Part shown: piece by piece, positions 40,601 to 44,792 of the stretch
Layout of the letters: the number at the start of each line of letters is the position of its first letter
Numbering within the stretch: the stretch's first letter is position 1
Assembly (NCBI GenBank): GCA_933228675.1
Contig: OW121744.1
Span: 98,146,526-98,210,525 of the forward strand
Direction: 5' to 3'
Source: Stomorhina lunata
Lineage: Eukaryota > Arthropoda > Insecta > Diptera > Rhiniidae
DNA length: 64,000 nt
Translations under genes and position numbers: made by a program
Notes under the pieces: model-generated
The model's database searches: none
Seen by the model: the letters and a program-made list of their open reading frames with translations, nothing else
What the model was told of the DNA's origin: nothing

Positions 40601-40758
40601 GATCCTTGAAGAGGGTGACTGTTATACAATGATTATCGGGAACTGGCCAAGAGACATTACCGACCAGCGGATTCATCATATCGGGTTCCCAAGGCAGCGG
40701 AGCTGAGGCAACACGACGTGAGCGTCTAGTCCAAACAACGGATAAATTTGAGGGGCGC
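1532..40758 (-). CDS. Ehbp1: EHBP1 orthologue (C2-CH-bMERB-CaaX adaptor), 12 coding exons, 5' end outside window
   Basis: Joined on the minus strand from exons 40758-40551, 19514-19333, 19254-19055, 15142-14131, 11214-11012, 10928-10450, 10222-10130, 7127-6699, 5576-4814, 4253-4157, 3680-3492 and 1613-1532. All borders are GT-AG and all phases fit. The visible product is 1311 residues. The NT-type C2 domain covers about 1-150, an acidic/Ser/Asn-rich linker follows, the calponin-homology domain is at about 486-600, the bMERB coiled coil is split between about 936-975 and 1190-1300, and the protein ends in the CaaX box CVIS. In known EHBP1 proteins the C2 part binds membrane, CH contacts actin and bMERB binds Rab8/Rab10-family GTPases, in endocytic recycling and exocytosis (family knowledge; Drosophila Ehbp1 has been linked to Delta trafficking). 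No NPF tripeptide is visible, although mammalian EHBP1 uses NPF motifs to bind EHD proteins. The start codon exon was not found. The orthology call rests on continuous similarity to remembered EHBP1 family sequence in all three domains. Confidence 0.93.
1684..3010. repeat. dispersed repeat with internal tandem arrays (possibly Helitron-like, unclassified)
   Basis: Within the last Ehbp1 intron. The left end (TCTATATATATAAAAAT, then CTCAAGAACGG) and right end (GGGTACAGTTAGT at about 2991) resemble end motifs often seen on insect non-autonomous repeats. Inside are three roughly 57-bp copies of a T-run plus GGATTTTATAAAATCCATGG (1868-2040). After them comes a tandem array of about 128-bp units (2104-2890). 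Central tandem repeats are typical of non-autonomous Helitron/DINE elements, but no hairpin or CTRR end was established; classification is inference. Confidence 0.45.
2104..2890. repeat. tandem array, about 128-bp unit, six copies
   Basis: Units share TTTGATCATGCTATGATCTT, then AGCAAAGTTGTTGCGCATGA and GCCGACGAAGGTTTCTAAGT, then TCCGACAGGTGGCGCCACT. Starts are visible near 2104, 2270, 2400, 2530, 2660 and 2780. Each unit has a GGTGGCGCCAC palindrome and a TGATCATGCTATGATC near-palindrome. Copies differ by roughly a tenth to a fifth by eye. Short plus-strand ORFs across it are by-products. Confidence 0.8.
3011..3491. other. intron sequence, possible family X relic
   Basis: AT-rich intron between Ehbp1 terminal exons. 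CTAGGGGTACCTG at about 3127 also occurs at about 39005 inside family X copy 3, so a decayed copy of that repeat may be present. Nothing else is recognisable. Confidence 0.4.
3492..3680 (-). CDS. Ehbp1: Ehbp1 exon: bMERB helices
   Basis: 189 nt between TTTCCACAG and GTAAGTG. It encodes the continuing coiled coil [37 protein letters not shown], and [20 protein letters not shown], all bMERB signatures. If the donor were not used the reading frame would stop at once (GCG TAA); splicing to 1613 instead gives Ala-Ile-Glu-Asp-Asp as in family members. Confidence 0.95.
3681..4813. other. two short Ehbp1 introns (3681-4156, 4254-4813)
   Basis: AT-rich introns around the 97-nt exon 4157-4253. No repeat family or coding sequence recognised. 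Confidence 0.6.
4157..4253 (-). CDS. Ehbp1: Ehbp1 exon: central bMERB helix
   Basis: 97 nt, with two leading bases completing a Val codon and two trailing bases before GTAAGT. It encodes [20 protein letters not shown] followed by [12 protein letters not shown], the most conserved helix of the bMERB (DUF3585) domain. Too short to stand out as an ORF; found by reading the minus strand between splice signals TTCCTTTAG and GTAAGT. Confidence 0.95.
4814..5576 (-). CDS. Ehbp1: Ehbp1 exon: start of bMERB plus long low-complexity insert
   Basis: 763 nt, phase 0 start. The first about 38 codons ([18 protein letters not shown] then [11 protein letters not shown]) are the first helix of the bMERB domain. 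They are followed by about 214 residues of low complexity: Ser-rich and Asp-rich blocks, [17 protein letters not shown], Asn/Thr/Cys-rich repeats and a terminal [18 protein letters not shown] block. The distal donor is GTAAATGG; the joined codon is G plus TT. A weaker in-frame donor at 5455 would end the exon at 5456 and remove exactly 642 nt (see findings). The insert separates two bMERB helices that are nearly adjacent in relatives. Confidence 0.85.
5640..6545. repeat. dispersed intronic repeat (GGTCAAATGTGAGAC type), partly duplicated
   Basis: Two related halves (from about 5640 and from about 5930), each with CCGACCTTGTTAGA, CCACTGAGAA and CAAATGTRAGACAATTGCCC. The wording resembles the repeat at 31434-32186 and 37131-38110 (GGTCAAATGTGGACCGAT), so it is likely a diverged member. 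It contains the palindromic element 6134-6346. A 143-codon plus ORF here crosses the palindrome and is not considered a gene. Confidence 0.55.
6134..6346. mobile_element. palindromic MITE/foldback, about 213 bp
   Basis: Left arm from TTGCCCCTATTGCCGTTCTC to about 6235; right arm 6260-6346 is its inverse, ending GAACGGCAAAAGGGGCAA. Arms of about 90 bp include GTCGACCCAACTTTCACTTA and GATATTACGGAACT, with a short T-rich loop. A more decayed relative lies at about 5785-5935. Target duplication unclear. It would form a strong hairpin in RNA. Confidence 0.7.
6699..7127 (-). CDS. Ehbp1: Ehbp1 exon: charged helix and polyglutamine linker
   Basis: 429 nt, 143 codons, phase 0 at both ends. It starts with a helical [15 protein letters not shown] segment, then [13 protein letters not shown], a polyglutamine tract (about nine Q, one His nearby; CAG/CAA mixed) and a Ser/Asn-rich tail ending in TPNTENM before GTAAGT. 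The acceptor is TCGTTTAG. It is another frame-neutral exon. Confidence 0.87.
7128..8985. repeat. degenerate short tandem repeat (AGTCTAGTCAGAAATCT type) in intron
   Basis: Irregular repetition of AGTC, TAGTCA and AAGTCT words with a spacing of roughly 8-20 bp, continuing at 9630-10010 and again in another intron at 12940-14090. Probably an old, much mutated satellite. No ORFs. The MITE 7541-7718 and the LINE 8985-9625 interrupt it. Confidence 0.6.
7541..7718. mobile_element. piggyBac-type MITE with TTAA target duplication
   Basis: Flanked by TTAA at 7537-7540 and 7719-7722. Perfect 13-bp terminal inverted repeats CCCCTTGACGTAT / ATACGTCAAGGGG. 178 bp, no coding capacity. TTAA duplication with TIRs beginning CC is the hallmark of the piggyBac superfamily. 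Two copies of CACGAGTCTGACTCGT palindrome lie inside near the left end. Confidence 0.8.
8985..9625 (+). pseudogene. non-LTR retrotransposon 3' end (RNase H/CCHC tail of ORF2), degenerate
   Basis: Plus-strand fragments read [14 protein letters not shown], then after a frameshift near 9190 [18 protein letters not shown] and [20 protein letters not shown], followed by [12 protein letters not shown]. The CxxC...HxxxxC arrangement with TGHC upstream is the C-terminal finger of LINE ORF2 proteins of the I/R1/LOA/Jockey groups. The 3' UTR ends in CCTAACCTAACCTAA at about 9608-9622. 5'-truncated as usual for LINEs. Inserted in an Ehbp1 intron, antisense to the gene. Confidence 0.75.
9626..10449. other. 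intron sequence around the 31-codon exon
   Basis: 9630-10010 continues the degenerate AGTC repeat; 10010-10129 and 10223-10449 are AT-rich intron without recognisable elements. Confidence 0.5.
10130..10222 (-). CDS. Ehbp1: Ehbp1 exon: short basic/charged helix
   Basis: 93 nt, exactly 31 codons, phase 0 at both ends (acceptor TTTTTTGTAG, donor GTAAGT). It encodes a charged, probably helical stretch containing [18 protein letters not shown]. Because it is symmetric it could be skipped without shifting frame. It continues into the [15 protein letters not shown] helix of the next exon. The charged Lys/Arg/Glu helix ahead of bMERB is a familiar feature of EHBP1/MICAL-like proteins. Confidence 0.85.
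10450..10928 (-). CDS. Ehbp1: Ehbp1 exon: Ser/Asn-rich linker after CH domain
   Basis: 479 nt, beginning with two bases of a split glycine codon and ending in phase 0 before GTAAGT. It encodes 159 residues: [11 protein letters not shown] near the start, then Ser/Asn/Gln-rich sequence with SPTAKK and SPTKDK motifs, which resemble proline-directed kinase sites (inference). No folded domain is apparent. This is the expected disordered segment between CH and bMERB. Confidence 0.88.
11012..11214 (-). CDS. Ehbp1: Ehbp1 exon: second half of CH domain
   Basis: 203 nt between acceptor TTTAACAG and donor GTAAAT. It encodes the C-terminal half of the CH domain, with [31 protein letters not shown] and QLQIEQIG, all typical of EHBP1. 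The in-frame continuation past the donor ([10 protein letters not shown]) is intron read-through and stops soon after; joining to 10928 keeps frame as [11 protein letters not shown]. The intron that follows is only 83 bp. Confidence 0.95.
11215..14130. repeat. Ehbp1 intron filled with degenerate short repeats
   Basis: 11279-11510 holds an inverted pair of about 27 bp (TTTCGATTAACATCGAATGC) and a direct duplication of CTCAGACTTTTT...TTTAGGGATGTTC. 11690-12700 is a decayed array of ATCTTTCGATATCGAAAGTT words with a spacing of about 30-60 bp. 12940-14090 is the AGTCTAGTCAGAAATCT type also seen at 7128-10010. No coding sequence seen; ORFs of 76-83 codons here are repeat-derived. Confidence 0.6.
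14131..15142 (-). CDS. Ehbp1: Ehbp1 large linker exon, with start of CH domain
   Basis: 1012 nt. About 285 residues are low-complexity linker rich in Ser, Thr, Asn, Lys and Glu, with a nine-glutamine run after PEEYE (CTG/TTG-rich on the plus strand near 14758-14785). The last 49 residues open the calponin-homology domain: GQDLLEWC, then [15 protein letters not shown], the usual actin-binding-type CH core. The exon ends two bases into a codon before GTAAGT; the next exon supplies G to give Val-Glu-Met. No NPF motif occurs in the linker. The acceptor is TTTGTCAG. Confidence 0.95.
15143..15640. other. AT-rich intron
   Basis: Contains a short ACAC microsatellite (about 15188-15200) and a long T run (about 15413-15434). 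Nothing else recognised. Confidence 0.5.
15640..17825. repeat. AT satellite, about 30-bp unit (TTTTTGATAAAAAAATTTTC type)
   Basis: About 70 degenerate units of TTTTTGATAAAAAAATTTTC plus TATAGAAAAA. The same ATAGAAAAA core recurs in the arrays at 46841-51480 and 57771-59850. ORFs on both strands (up to 76 codons, K/F/I-rich) arise because the period is near a multiple of three and are not genes. Confidence 0.85.
17826..19054. other. AT-rich intron with one palindromic MITE
   Basis: Apart from the element at 18031-18262 the sequence is AT-rich, with scattered AAAAGCTTTT words like those in the next intron. No coding sequence. Confidence 0.5.
18031..18262. mobile_element. palindromic MITE, 232 bp
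   Basis: Perfect 16-bp terminal inverted repeats TCAGGTATGTGATGGA, with longer imperfect pairing inside (ATCGATTTCAGATATATTTT against AAATATGTCTGAAATCGAT). No ORF. Target duplication not clear (GCTTTTAA on the left, ATAATAAG on the right), so the superfamily is not assigned. Confidence 0.65.
19055..19254 (-). CDS. Ehbp1: Ehbp1 exon: end of C2 domain and start of linker
   Basis: 200 nt with one base at each end shared with split codons. It encodes [16 protein letters not shown], typical of the end of the EHBP1 C2 domain, then an acidic stretch ([11 protein letters not shown]) and a short sequence with glutamines before the GTAAGT donor. The acceptor is CCTCAACAG. It lies 78 bp from the preceding exon and 3.9 kb from the next, across a satellite-filled intron. 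Confidence 0.93.
19333..19514 (-). CDS. Ehbp1: Ehbp1 exon: C2 domain, second half
   Basis: 182 nt, phase 0 start after TTTTTAG, ending with two bases of a codon before GTAAGT. It encodes 60 residues including [17 protein letters not shown] and a strand ending [10 protein letters not shown], which is strongly conserved in EHBP1. It joins directly to the exon at 40551 (VIED plus ITPMG) and to the next exon (KAT plus DEDMQ), both conserved junctions. The neighbouring intron on its 3' side is only 78 bp. Confidence 0.95.
19515..22990. repeat. intronic array of AAAAGCTTTTT-containing units
   Basis: From about 19560 the palindromic word AAAAGCTTTTT recurs dozens of times. Between about 20450 and 21450 there is a clear tandem array of about 130-bp units: TTTCTTCTTACTATACAACA, AAAAAGCTTTTTCAGAAATA, TTTCAACTAAATTTTAAAGT, ATCTATTGTCTAAAG, with markers near 20532, 20662, 20790, 20920, 21052 and 21185. 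Elsewhere the units are more decayed. ORFs here are repeat-derived. Confidence 0.75.
22991..23820. other. AT-rich intron
   Basis: Holds a 34-bp tandem duplication (GTACTTTGTTTCCATTGTGT, two copies at about 23245-23310). TTAACCCTTGGACGA at about 23134 and AAGGTTAA at about 23335 hint at a TTAA-flanked element, but the ends do not match well. No gene. Confidence 0.4.
24031..24391 (-). repeat. BEL element 3' LTR
   Basis: 361 bp, identical by eye to 30915-31275. On the minus strand it starts TGTTGAGCCTTCATAG and ends GGAAAAAACA. An AT-rich stretch with TATATATTT lies near its start in transcription direction. Confidence 0.95.
24422..29575 (-). CDS. BEL/Pao Gag-Pol polyprotein, 1717 aa, intact
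   Basis: A single ORF for gag and pol, as usual for BEL/Pao. Gag occupies about 1-400 and ends in Cys-rich fingers ([14 protein letters not shown] at about 333, [14 protein letters not shown] at about 367, then CRIC). Aspartic protease with LLDSGSQ (D456). Reverse transcriptase from about 690, active site YVDD 867-870. RNase H-like aspartates at about 1039 (FADAS) and 1112 (TDSE). Integrase zinc finger with His at about 1351-1358 and C1388/C1391; catalytic triad D1423, D1488, E1537 with spacing D64D48E. A C-terminal BEL-type domain follows (about 1640-1710). No frameshift or stop. Starts at ATG 29575 in an AT-rich leader; ends TGA just before the polypurine tract. Reverse transcribes and integrates the element; no envelope ORF. 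Confidence 0.96.
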   Translation of the reverse strand: MTSRKRQESPSKSEPLEKLLSKKAKVVQNIERIRKSIMEKTISFNPIELECRLDILKNYMDQALKLQSEVENIDPDNDDRGEIEDICVTTKSLFLGILSKHRKSSVPETSFSVQSHQSRLPNMRLPKFSGKYADYKNFISLFENLVHNDPTLTDIEKFNHLISCLSEEALGTVKAFQISEENYPKALASLKRVYDNECLIFFDNISKLFDLPEIPKPSASALRNMIDTVSAIYDSLLSIGDDKKITNAILIHFVMSKVDPATKSKWEEQLDYEKLPLWSDCEAALNKRYQHIAADESSSSRPRFNKNKTDNYSKKTNKTSLNVTKAKQSADKCLFCKSSQHEIDSCPSFTAEPVHQRFNFIKSVPACINCLKKGHTVARCTSSKCRICNGSHNSLLHRYNTSSNNNNNSTSNYDQPSTSHASVNYSSANERIILATAVVKVRNSSGHFILARALLDSGSQPNLITEELAQLLRLKREGGRLNLNGISETSSFSKSCIDLTVTSRVNSTQFTSKFWVLRSITTLQPDNKISTTSLKIPKNIELADPCFYKPQKIDLLIGAEIFFDLMCVGQIKTGPSLPILQKTSLGWIVTGKYHQSKGSQNTKVFHLNTSIENENNVDSIVKKFWELEEIPNEPRKIYSEEQQRCEEMFRNSIRRLSSGRFEVSLPFKSDTNQLGLSFETAKRRFLSLERRISRDCVMKEMYHDFMKEYSDLGHMSILDKIPELPHYFIPHQCVLRPQSTTTKLRVVFDASCKTSSQVSLNDLLMVGPTVQEELYSTLIRFRLHKYAITADIEKMYRQVLVGENDRNYQLILWRENPSDVLQVFRLNTVTYGTASAPFLAIRCLIHLSDINKETLPIGSEVIRSDFYVDDLLTGADSYEKLEVIRDQVTEILSSAGLNLTKWCSNHPKFLNVVEKDKLLHSDSDSAKALGIHWVPKNDTFKFHLEDNFQNLKATKRNILSVSSRLFDPLGLLCPIVTKSKMLLQELWIQKLDWDESIPMRLTTSWENFKSNLMELGSITIPRFVHTTSKSKIQIHGFADASIRAYGCCIYIRSSEANKIVSRLLTAKSKVAPLKTKSLPRLELCAAHLLAKLWNRIKFMLNIEIESVNFWTDSEITLHWIKTHPSSLATFVSNRVAEIQEWSEYVSWRHVPTKQNPADIVSRGCDVNEIKSSIWFEGPSFLLSDSVDWPVNEHFELTENQKLLEKRKVNVFLAVEDKQNCLLDLIEKFSSYKKLLRIVAFIFRFVDRLKKRNIEVNFTPTAKELKWSFHRLVEAIQKSSFSEEIVKIQKSLALPSNIQRLTPFIHAFTEEKRSFSLLRVGGRLLNADLDYNTKFPLLLPKGNSFVTLYLRHLHFSNCHAGTRALVSLCRENIWLINAKEECNRIVRKCVHCFRYKPKLMSQIMGNLPTNRVRATRPFLFVGVDFCGPVNVSLRIRGRPPIKMFIAVFVCFTSKAVHLELVSDLSTDSFLLSFKRFTARRGLPSTVYCDNGTNFVGADRVMKEVHRSSKQAVESYAASSGVRFSFIPPRAPHFGGLWEAAVKQAKFLLLRAVGNASLTQEEMGTMLAEVEAVLNSRPIAPLYPDPNDGEALTPAHLLIGEGLRSLPHVSEEDVTGKEGRLWKRWRLLCALKQTFWQHWSRDYILGLQGKAKWNEAKPNLRIGQVVVIHEDNCPPQQWLTGRVVHVVEGEDGKVRVAEVKTRTGIYKRPIQKLAPLPYG
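29576..30914 (-). other. BEL element 5' leader
   Basis: About 1.3 kb between the primer-binding site and gag, longer than needed for packaging. It contains the small Cys-rich ORF 30653-30573, a hairpin (GTGTAAAAAATATT at 30464 against AATATTTTTTACAC at 30565, about 80-nt loop) and repeated GTGTAAATGCAC words near 30000-30090. The 186-codon minus ORF at 29890-30450 has no recognisable domain and is likely chance. Confidence 0.6.
30573..30653 (-). CDS. small Cys-rich ORF in BEL leader, possible spliced first exon
   Basis: Minus strand, 26 codons: [20 protein letters not shown] then NQQVKV, stop. The CxCxxC cluster and non-repetitive, less AT-rich composition stand out in the leader. CAACAG|GTAAAAGTG inside its 3' end is a plausible splice donor that could join it to a downstream acceptor ahead of gag. 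Function unknown. Evidence is composition and position only. Confidence 0.35.
   Translation of the reverse strand: MPRCDCILCRAERRNQESDSNQQVKV
30915..31275 (-). repeat. BEL element 5' LTR
   Basis: 361 bp, same sequence as 24031-24391; it carries the promoter for the element in the minus direction (inferred from orientation). It is followed by the primer-binding site at 30912-30895. Confidence 0.95.
31434..32186. repeat. dispersed repeat (AAGGGTATTATAAG ... GGTCAAATGTGGACC type), copy A
   Basis: Starts AAGGGTATTATAAGTTTG and ends GTCGGGCTTAAGCGACTAT, AGCACTTTCTTACTTGTT. Contains CTGAGTCGATTTAGCGATGT, CTGGACCCCCATGTAAACC and two GGTCCACATTTGACC stretches. The reverse-oriented copy B is at 37131-38110. 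A common type of non-coding repeat in flies; superfamily not assigned. Inserted in family X copy 1. Confidence 0.7.
32499..34106. mobile_element. element with 0.5-kb inverted arms and 8-bp target duplication
   Basis: Target duplication ATGTACAC at 32491-32498 and 34107-34114. Inverted arms 32499-33000 and 33618-34106 are about 95% alike by eye, starting TAGAGCGTCTCG / TAGGGCGTCTCG. Each arm carries two copies of an about 85-bp module (GTCGCCAAAATACATTTTTC to ATATCGATGTTTTTGTCT). The 0.6-kb centre has minus-strand coding-like pieces (see pseudogene 33042-33520). Family X copy 2 has the empty site (GAATGTACAAGG). 8-bp duplications are typical of hAT and P superfamilies; long arms are foldback-like. 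Not a family I recognise. Confidence 0.85.
33042..33520 (-). pseudogene. coding-like remnants in centre of long-TIR element, unidentified
   Basis: Minus-strand pieces: [20 protein letters not shown] then [12 protein letters not shown] with a stop at about 33420 and continuing [20 protein letters not shown] second 83-codon piece at 33293-33042 contains [37 protein letters not shown] and [15 protein letters not shown]. Codon composition is more balanced than the surroundings and Cys/Lys content is protein-like. An AT-rich spacer separates the two. They could be transposase fragments or captured host exons; I do not recognise them. Confidence 0.4.
34433..35098. repeat. hairpin satellite, 35-bp unit (AGACAAAAGTCTTTAGAAGA type)
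   Basis: About 18 tandem units of AGACAAAAGTCTTTAGAAGAG followed by TTTTGTCTATATAT or TTTTGTCTTTATAA. Each unit has AGACAAAA and its inverse TTTTGTCT, so each can fold. The first eight units have TATATA, the later ten TTATAA spacers, showing block homogenisation. The array at 40846-42200 is the reverse complement. Confidence 0.92.
35099..36579. other. AT-rich intron, nothing recognised
   Basis: No element or coding sequence recognised, apart from a single unit of the hairpin satellite at about 36525-36560 in the orientation of the 40846 array. Confidence 0.5.
36580..37090 (-). pseudogene. Tc1-like transposon 3' end, inactive transposase
   Basis: Outer end CAGTCACTCAAACTACTGTC (36580) preceded by TA, a Tc1-type terminus. 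Minus-strand transposase tail: [28 protein letters not shown], a stop, then [20 protein letters not shown] and stop at 36797. In active Tc1 relatives the last motif is NPIEHLWG; here the catalytic Glu is Ala, Trp is Cys, and a Trp codon has become TAG. The 5' half is missing beyond 37090. Confidence 0.85.
37131..38110. repeat. dispersed repeat copy B (inverse of copy A) with 239-bp internal duplication
   Basis: Begins ACAAGTAAAATAGTGCTATA, GTCGGTCAAGCCCGACC and ends GGTGGCGAAGGGTATAAT, the inverse of copy A at 31434-32186. The segment from 37523 is duplicated in tandem from 37762 (period 239; both contain CCATGGGAGGTACC-like or CCTATGGGAGGTACC and TACATGGGGGTCCAGCCAGA). Confidence 0.75.
38111..39330. 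repeat. family X copy 3, inverse orientation, diverged
   Basis: Read in reverse, it shares with copies 1 and 2 the order TTAGG-TGACC end (39310), AACACGAATTTTC/GCATATCCT (38830), and TTGACCTTTGAACCCG (38310). Divergence is clearly larger than between copies 1 and 2, so boundaries are approximate. Confidence 0.45.
39331..39505. repeat. short hairpin-satellite array
   Basis: About four units of TAGACAAAACTCTTCTAAAG plus ACTTTTGTC in the same orientation as 40846-42200. Confidence 0.8.
39506..40550. other. AT-rich intron
   Basis: Contains a repeated phrase TTTCTTTAATCTAGTACGAA (about 39921 and 40068). No element or gene recognised. Confidence 0.5.
40551..40758 (-). CDS. Ehbp1: Ehbp1 exon: NT-type C2 domain, first half
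   Basis: 208 nt, starting one base before a full codon (it completes a split codon, probably TGG) and ending in phase 0 before GTAAGT. It encodes 69 residues with the C2 hallmarks [25 protein letters not shown] and [10 protein letters not shown], closely matching the EHBP1/FAM102 type of C2 domain. The acceptor is TTTTTAG. It is isolated by a 21-kb intron on its 3' side and more than 23 kb of intron on its 5' side, and is flanked within 100 bp upstream by the large hairpin satellite at 40846-42200. Confidence 0.95.
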
Positions 40759-40845
40759 CTAAAAAGATAATAAAGAATAAATATATATTATATGTTTCTT
40801 CTACTTGTATTTTGTTATGTCGAGTTCGAACCCTGTATGCTACGT

Positions 40846-42200
40846 ATATAGACAAAACTCTTCTAAAGACTTTTGTTTATATTGAAAAAACTCTTCTACA
40901 GACTTTTGTCTATATAGAAAAAACTCTTTTACAGACTTTTGTCTATATAGACAAAACTCTTCTACAGACTTTTGTCTATATAGACAAAACTCTTCTACAG
41001 ACTTTTGTCTATATAGACAAAACTCTTCTACAGACTTTTGTCTATATAGACAAAACTCTTCTACAGACTTTTGTCTATATAGACAAAACTCTTCTATATA
41101 GACAAAACTCTTCTACAAAGTTCTTCTACAGACTTTTGTCTATATAGACAAAGTTCTTCTACAGACTTTTGTCTATATAGACAAAACTATTCTACAGACT
41201 TTTATCTATATAGACAAAACTCTTCTACAGACTTTTGTCTATATAGACAAAACTCTTCTACAGACTTTTGTCTATATAGACAAAACTCTTCTAAAGACTT
41301 TTGTCTATATAGACAAAACTCTTCTACAGACTTTTGTCTATATAGACAAAACTCTTCTACAGACTTTTGTCTATATAGACAAAACTCTTCTACAGACTTT
41401 TGTCTATATAGACAAAACTCTTCTACAGACTTTTGTCTATATAGACAAAACTCTTCTACAGACTTTTGTCTATATAGACAAAACTCTTCTACAGACTTTT
41501 GTCTATATAGACAAAACTCTTCTACAGACTTTTGTCTATATAGGCAAAACTCTTCTACGACTTTTGTCTATATAGACAAAACTCTTCTACAGACTTTTGT
41601 CTATATAGACAAAAACTCTTCTACAGACTTTTGTTTATATAGACAAAACTCTTCTACAGACTTTTGTCTATATAGACAAAACTCTTCTACAGACTTTTGT
41701 CTATATAGGCAAAACTCTTCTACGACTTTTGTCTATATAGAAAAAACTCTTCTACAGACTTTTGTCTATATAGACAAAACTCTTCTACCGACTTTTGTCT
41801 ACATATAGAGAAAACTCTTCTACCGACTTTTGTCCATAAAGACAAAACTCTTCTACAGACTTTTGTCTACATATAGACAAAACTCTTCTACCGACTTTTG
41901 TCTTCATATAGAGAAAACTCTTCTACCGACTTATGTCCATATAGACAAAACTCTTCTACAGACTTTTGTCTATATAGACAAAACTCTTCTACAGACTTTT
42001 GTCTATATAGGATAAAACTCTTCTACCGACTTTTTTCTATAAAGACAAAACTCTGCTACCGACTTTTGTCTATATAGACAAAACTCTTATACAGGCTTTT
42101 TTACTTTATATAGACAAAACTCTTCTACCGACTTTTGCCTTTATAAAGACAAAACTCTTCTACAAAATTTAGTCTTTATAAAGACAAAATTCTTCTACCT
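40846..42200. repeat. hairpin satellite, about 33-bp unit, reverse orientation
   Basis: About 40 tandem units of TATAGACAAAACTCTTCTAC plus AGACTTTTGTCTA. It is the reverse complement of the 34433-35098 unit. Strongly homogenised in the middle; variants (CTACCGACTTTTG, TTTATAAAG spacers) gather at the high-coordinate end. It begins only about 90 bp from the C2 exon 40551-40758. Confidence 0.93.
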
Positions 42201-43223
42201 ACACACCTACAAAACGCTGAAGTTTAAACAAACAAACCCTAATGAAAGTAAAAATTCAAATTATACAATAAAAAACGAGGATTTAACATAAATATTAAAA
42301 TATACAAAAATCCTAGAAAAAAAATGTTAAGGCAAAATAAATTGCTTAAAGCATCAGCTGCTCGTTAGAAATAAAACTGTAACATTTTTTTGCATTTTGT
42401 AAATCTTTTCTTTTATATCCATTTCACTTAAATTTTTTGCGTATAAAAATTACGTTTTTTTTTCATATAGTTCTTACTTTTCCGAAGGCAGAAAACTGGG
42501 TCATCATCATCATTTTGCTCCAACAAAGCGAATAGTTATACAAAAATATTTGTATGTGAAATATAAAGTAAATAGTATAATTTTTTAAGAATTTTAAATG
42601 ATTTTTTTTTTTTGCAAATTTCTTTAAAATTTTGAAAAAAAATTTTTCTAAGTATTTGTTTTATCATCTTAAAAGTTTTCAAATCAATGTAAACTCTTGG
42701 CAGGAACGATAAAAGAAAAACAGCGGGACACTTGCTTTTAAGTTTTAAAATTAAAAACTATCAAGATTCGGAAAAAGTTAAAAGGCTGCAAAATTTTTAT
42801 CGTTTATTTTCTAGTTTTTAAAATGTGTTTCATGAAAGTTTGTTTTGAAATTTACGATAAACGAAATTCAATTGACCCAGTAAAAAAATGAGGCGCATAA
42901 ATATGATCAAAGCAAAGACTCTATAATATAAAGATGTTGCACTTGCATAGATTGATTTGCTGTATGGTCGTATTGAAAAATCCCATTAAAAGGAGAGTAT
43001 ACCGCTTTTACTCTTATTCGGAAACTAATTGTGACGACGATTTAGAAGATTGTTTTATTAAAAATCACCTAACTAAGTCTTCCTGGAGTACTTATGACGA
43101 TTAAAAACTGATTAATCACTTGCGCACTTGAAAAAAGATCCAAAAATGATTCGTGCTTATGCTTAAAAAGTAATTTAGTGCAAGTACAAAAACAACATAC
43201 AGTATTCAAAAATGGTGTGAAAC
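42201..43223. other. AT-rich intron
   Basis: No gene. About 42945-43025 is similar in inverse orientation to 63414-63500 (shared CATACAGCAAATCAAT-like and AAAGCGGTATAC/AAAGCTACTGC sequence), probably a small dispersed repeat. Confidence 0.4.
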
Positions 43224-43480
43224 GCCGTGGTACAGCAGGTTAGTCATCCGAATATTACACCAGGGGTTCCAAGTTCGATCCCCGAGCAGACCCACTTGAA
43301 AAAAATAACTCATAACTCAGCTAGCCACTATTTATTGAGTATTAGGCTATGAAAAACTTCTCTAACTAATGCATTTGTCGTTCGGAGCCGGATTTAAAAC
43401 ATAGGCCCCTTTCAATGAGTCTTAAAAATTTAATCGGATGCAGCTCATTGTCTGAGAGAAGTAACCCTTGTTCCAATTGG
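43224..43480 (+). mobile_element. tRNA-derived SINE-like element 1
   Basis: The tRNA-like head at 43224-43292 has an A-box-like TGGTACAGCAGGTTAG and a B-box-like AGTTCGATCCCC. The body follows, with TTGAGTATTAGGCTATG. It lacks a proper anticodon stem, so not a functional tRNA. End approximate. Confidence 0.5.
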
Positions 43481-43744
43481 AATGTTGTCGGTGAATTATA
43501 TATATGTATATCGAAAATGGACCATACAGGTGTTTGAATTATGATTGTTTTGAAGTTACTTATGAATAATATTTTGCTCATCTCGATGATGAAAAACTGA
43601 TTTTAATTCTAGCTTTGAAGTTTTGCTTGTTCAAATGATGTCGTTTTTCGTTATTGTATCGACACAATAAGTTAATGGTAGTTAAAGTGGATTATACCTC
43701 AAAAAACCGTATATAAAGGGTTCACTTTACATTAATTGTAAATG

Positions 43745-44248
43745 AATGTATGTACCTCCAAATCTTTTTGATTGTAGATATAAAAAGGGGATGTTATATA
43801 TATAAGAACTATAGCCAAATGTTGACTGATTGTCACAAAAGTGGGAGTGGTTTCTATATGAAAGCTATAGTCAAATATGGACCGATTCCTATAAAATTTG
43901 ATATACTAACCAACAGTTGCATAAAACTTCTCTGTTCTTAATATAGTCGTCATAGCTATTACAATTGTATTAAATTTAGCAGCATTAATGTGATTCCCGG
44001 GGCGGGGTTATATGGGAGCTCTAAGTAAATGGAAACCGATTTCGGCCACTTTTAGTACATAACTTTTTCAAGAAATCGAAAATACTTTTGCAAAATTTAG
44101 TCTCTCTAGCTCTTTTAGTTAAGGTGCTATAGTGCTTTTATTTGACGGACAGACAGGTAGACAGACAAATGGACAGGCAGACAGATAGGCAGACAAATAG
44201 GCAGACAAATAGACAGACAGACATACCGACAGACAGACAAACAAACAA

Positions 44249-44291
<43 letters not shown>

Positions 44292-44719
44292 AACAAACAG
44301 ACTTAAAGAAAGACAGACAAACTTAAAGAAAGATATAAAGAAAGACAGACAGGCAGGCAGAAATACAGACAGACAGACTTAAAGAAAGACAGACAGATAG
44401 TCGTCATAGCTATTACAATTGTATTAAATTTAGCAGCATTAATGTGATTCCGCGGGCGGTGTTACATGGGAGCTCTAACTAAATGGAAACCGATTTCGGC
44501 CACTTTTAGTACATAACTTTTTCAAGATATTGAAAATACTTTTGCAAAATTTAGTCTCTCTAGCTCTTTTAGTTAAGGTGCTATAGTGCTTTCATTTGAC
44601 AGACAGACAGGTAGACAGACAAATGGACAGGCAGACAGATAGGCAGACAGATAGTCAGACAAATAGACAGACAAACAAACAAACAAACAAACAAACAGAC
44701 AGACAGACAGACAGATAGA

Positions 44720-44792
<73 letters not shown>

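Noticed and set aside
43224..43292. Possible functional tRNA
   Set aside because: Cloverleaf cannot be completed; best read as a SINE head.
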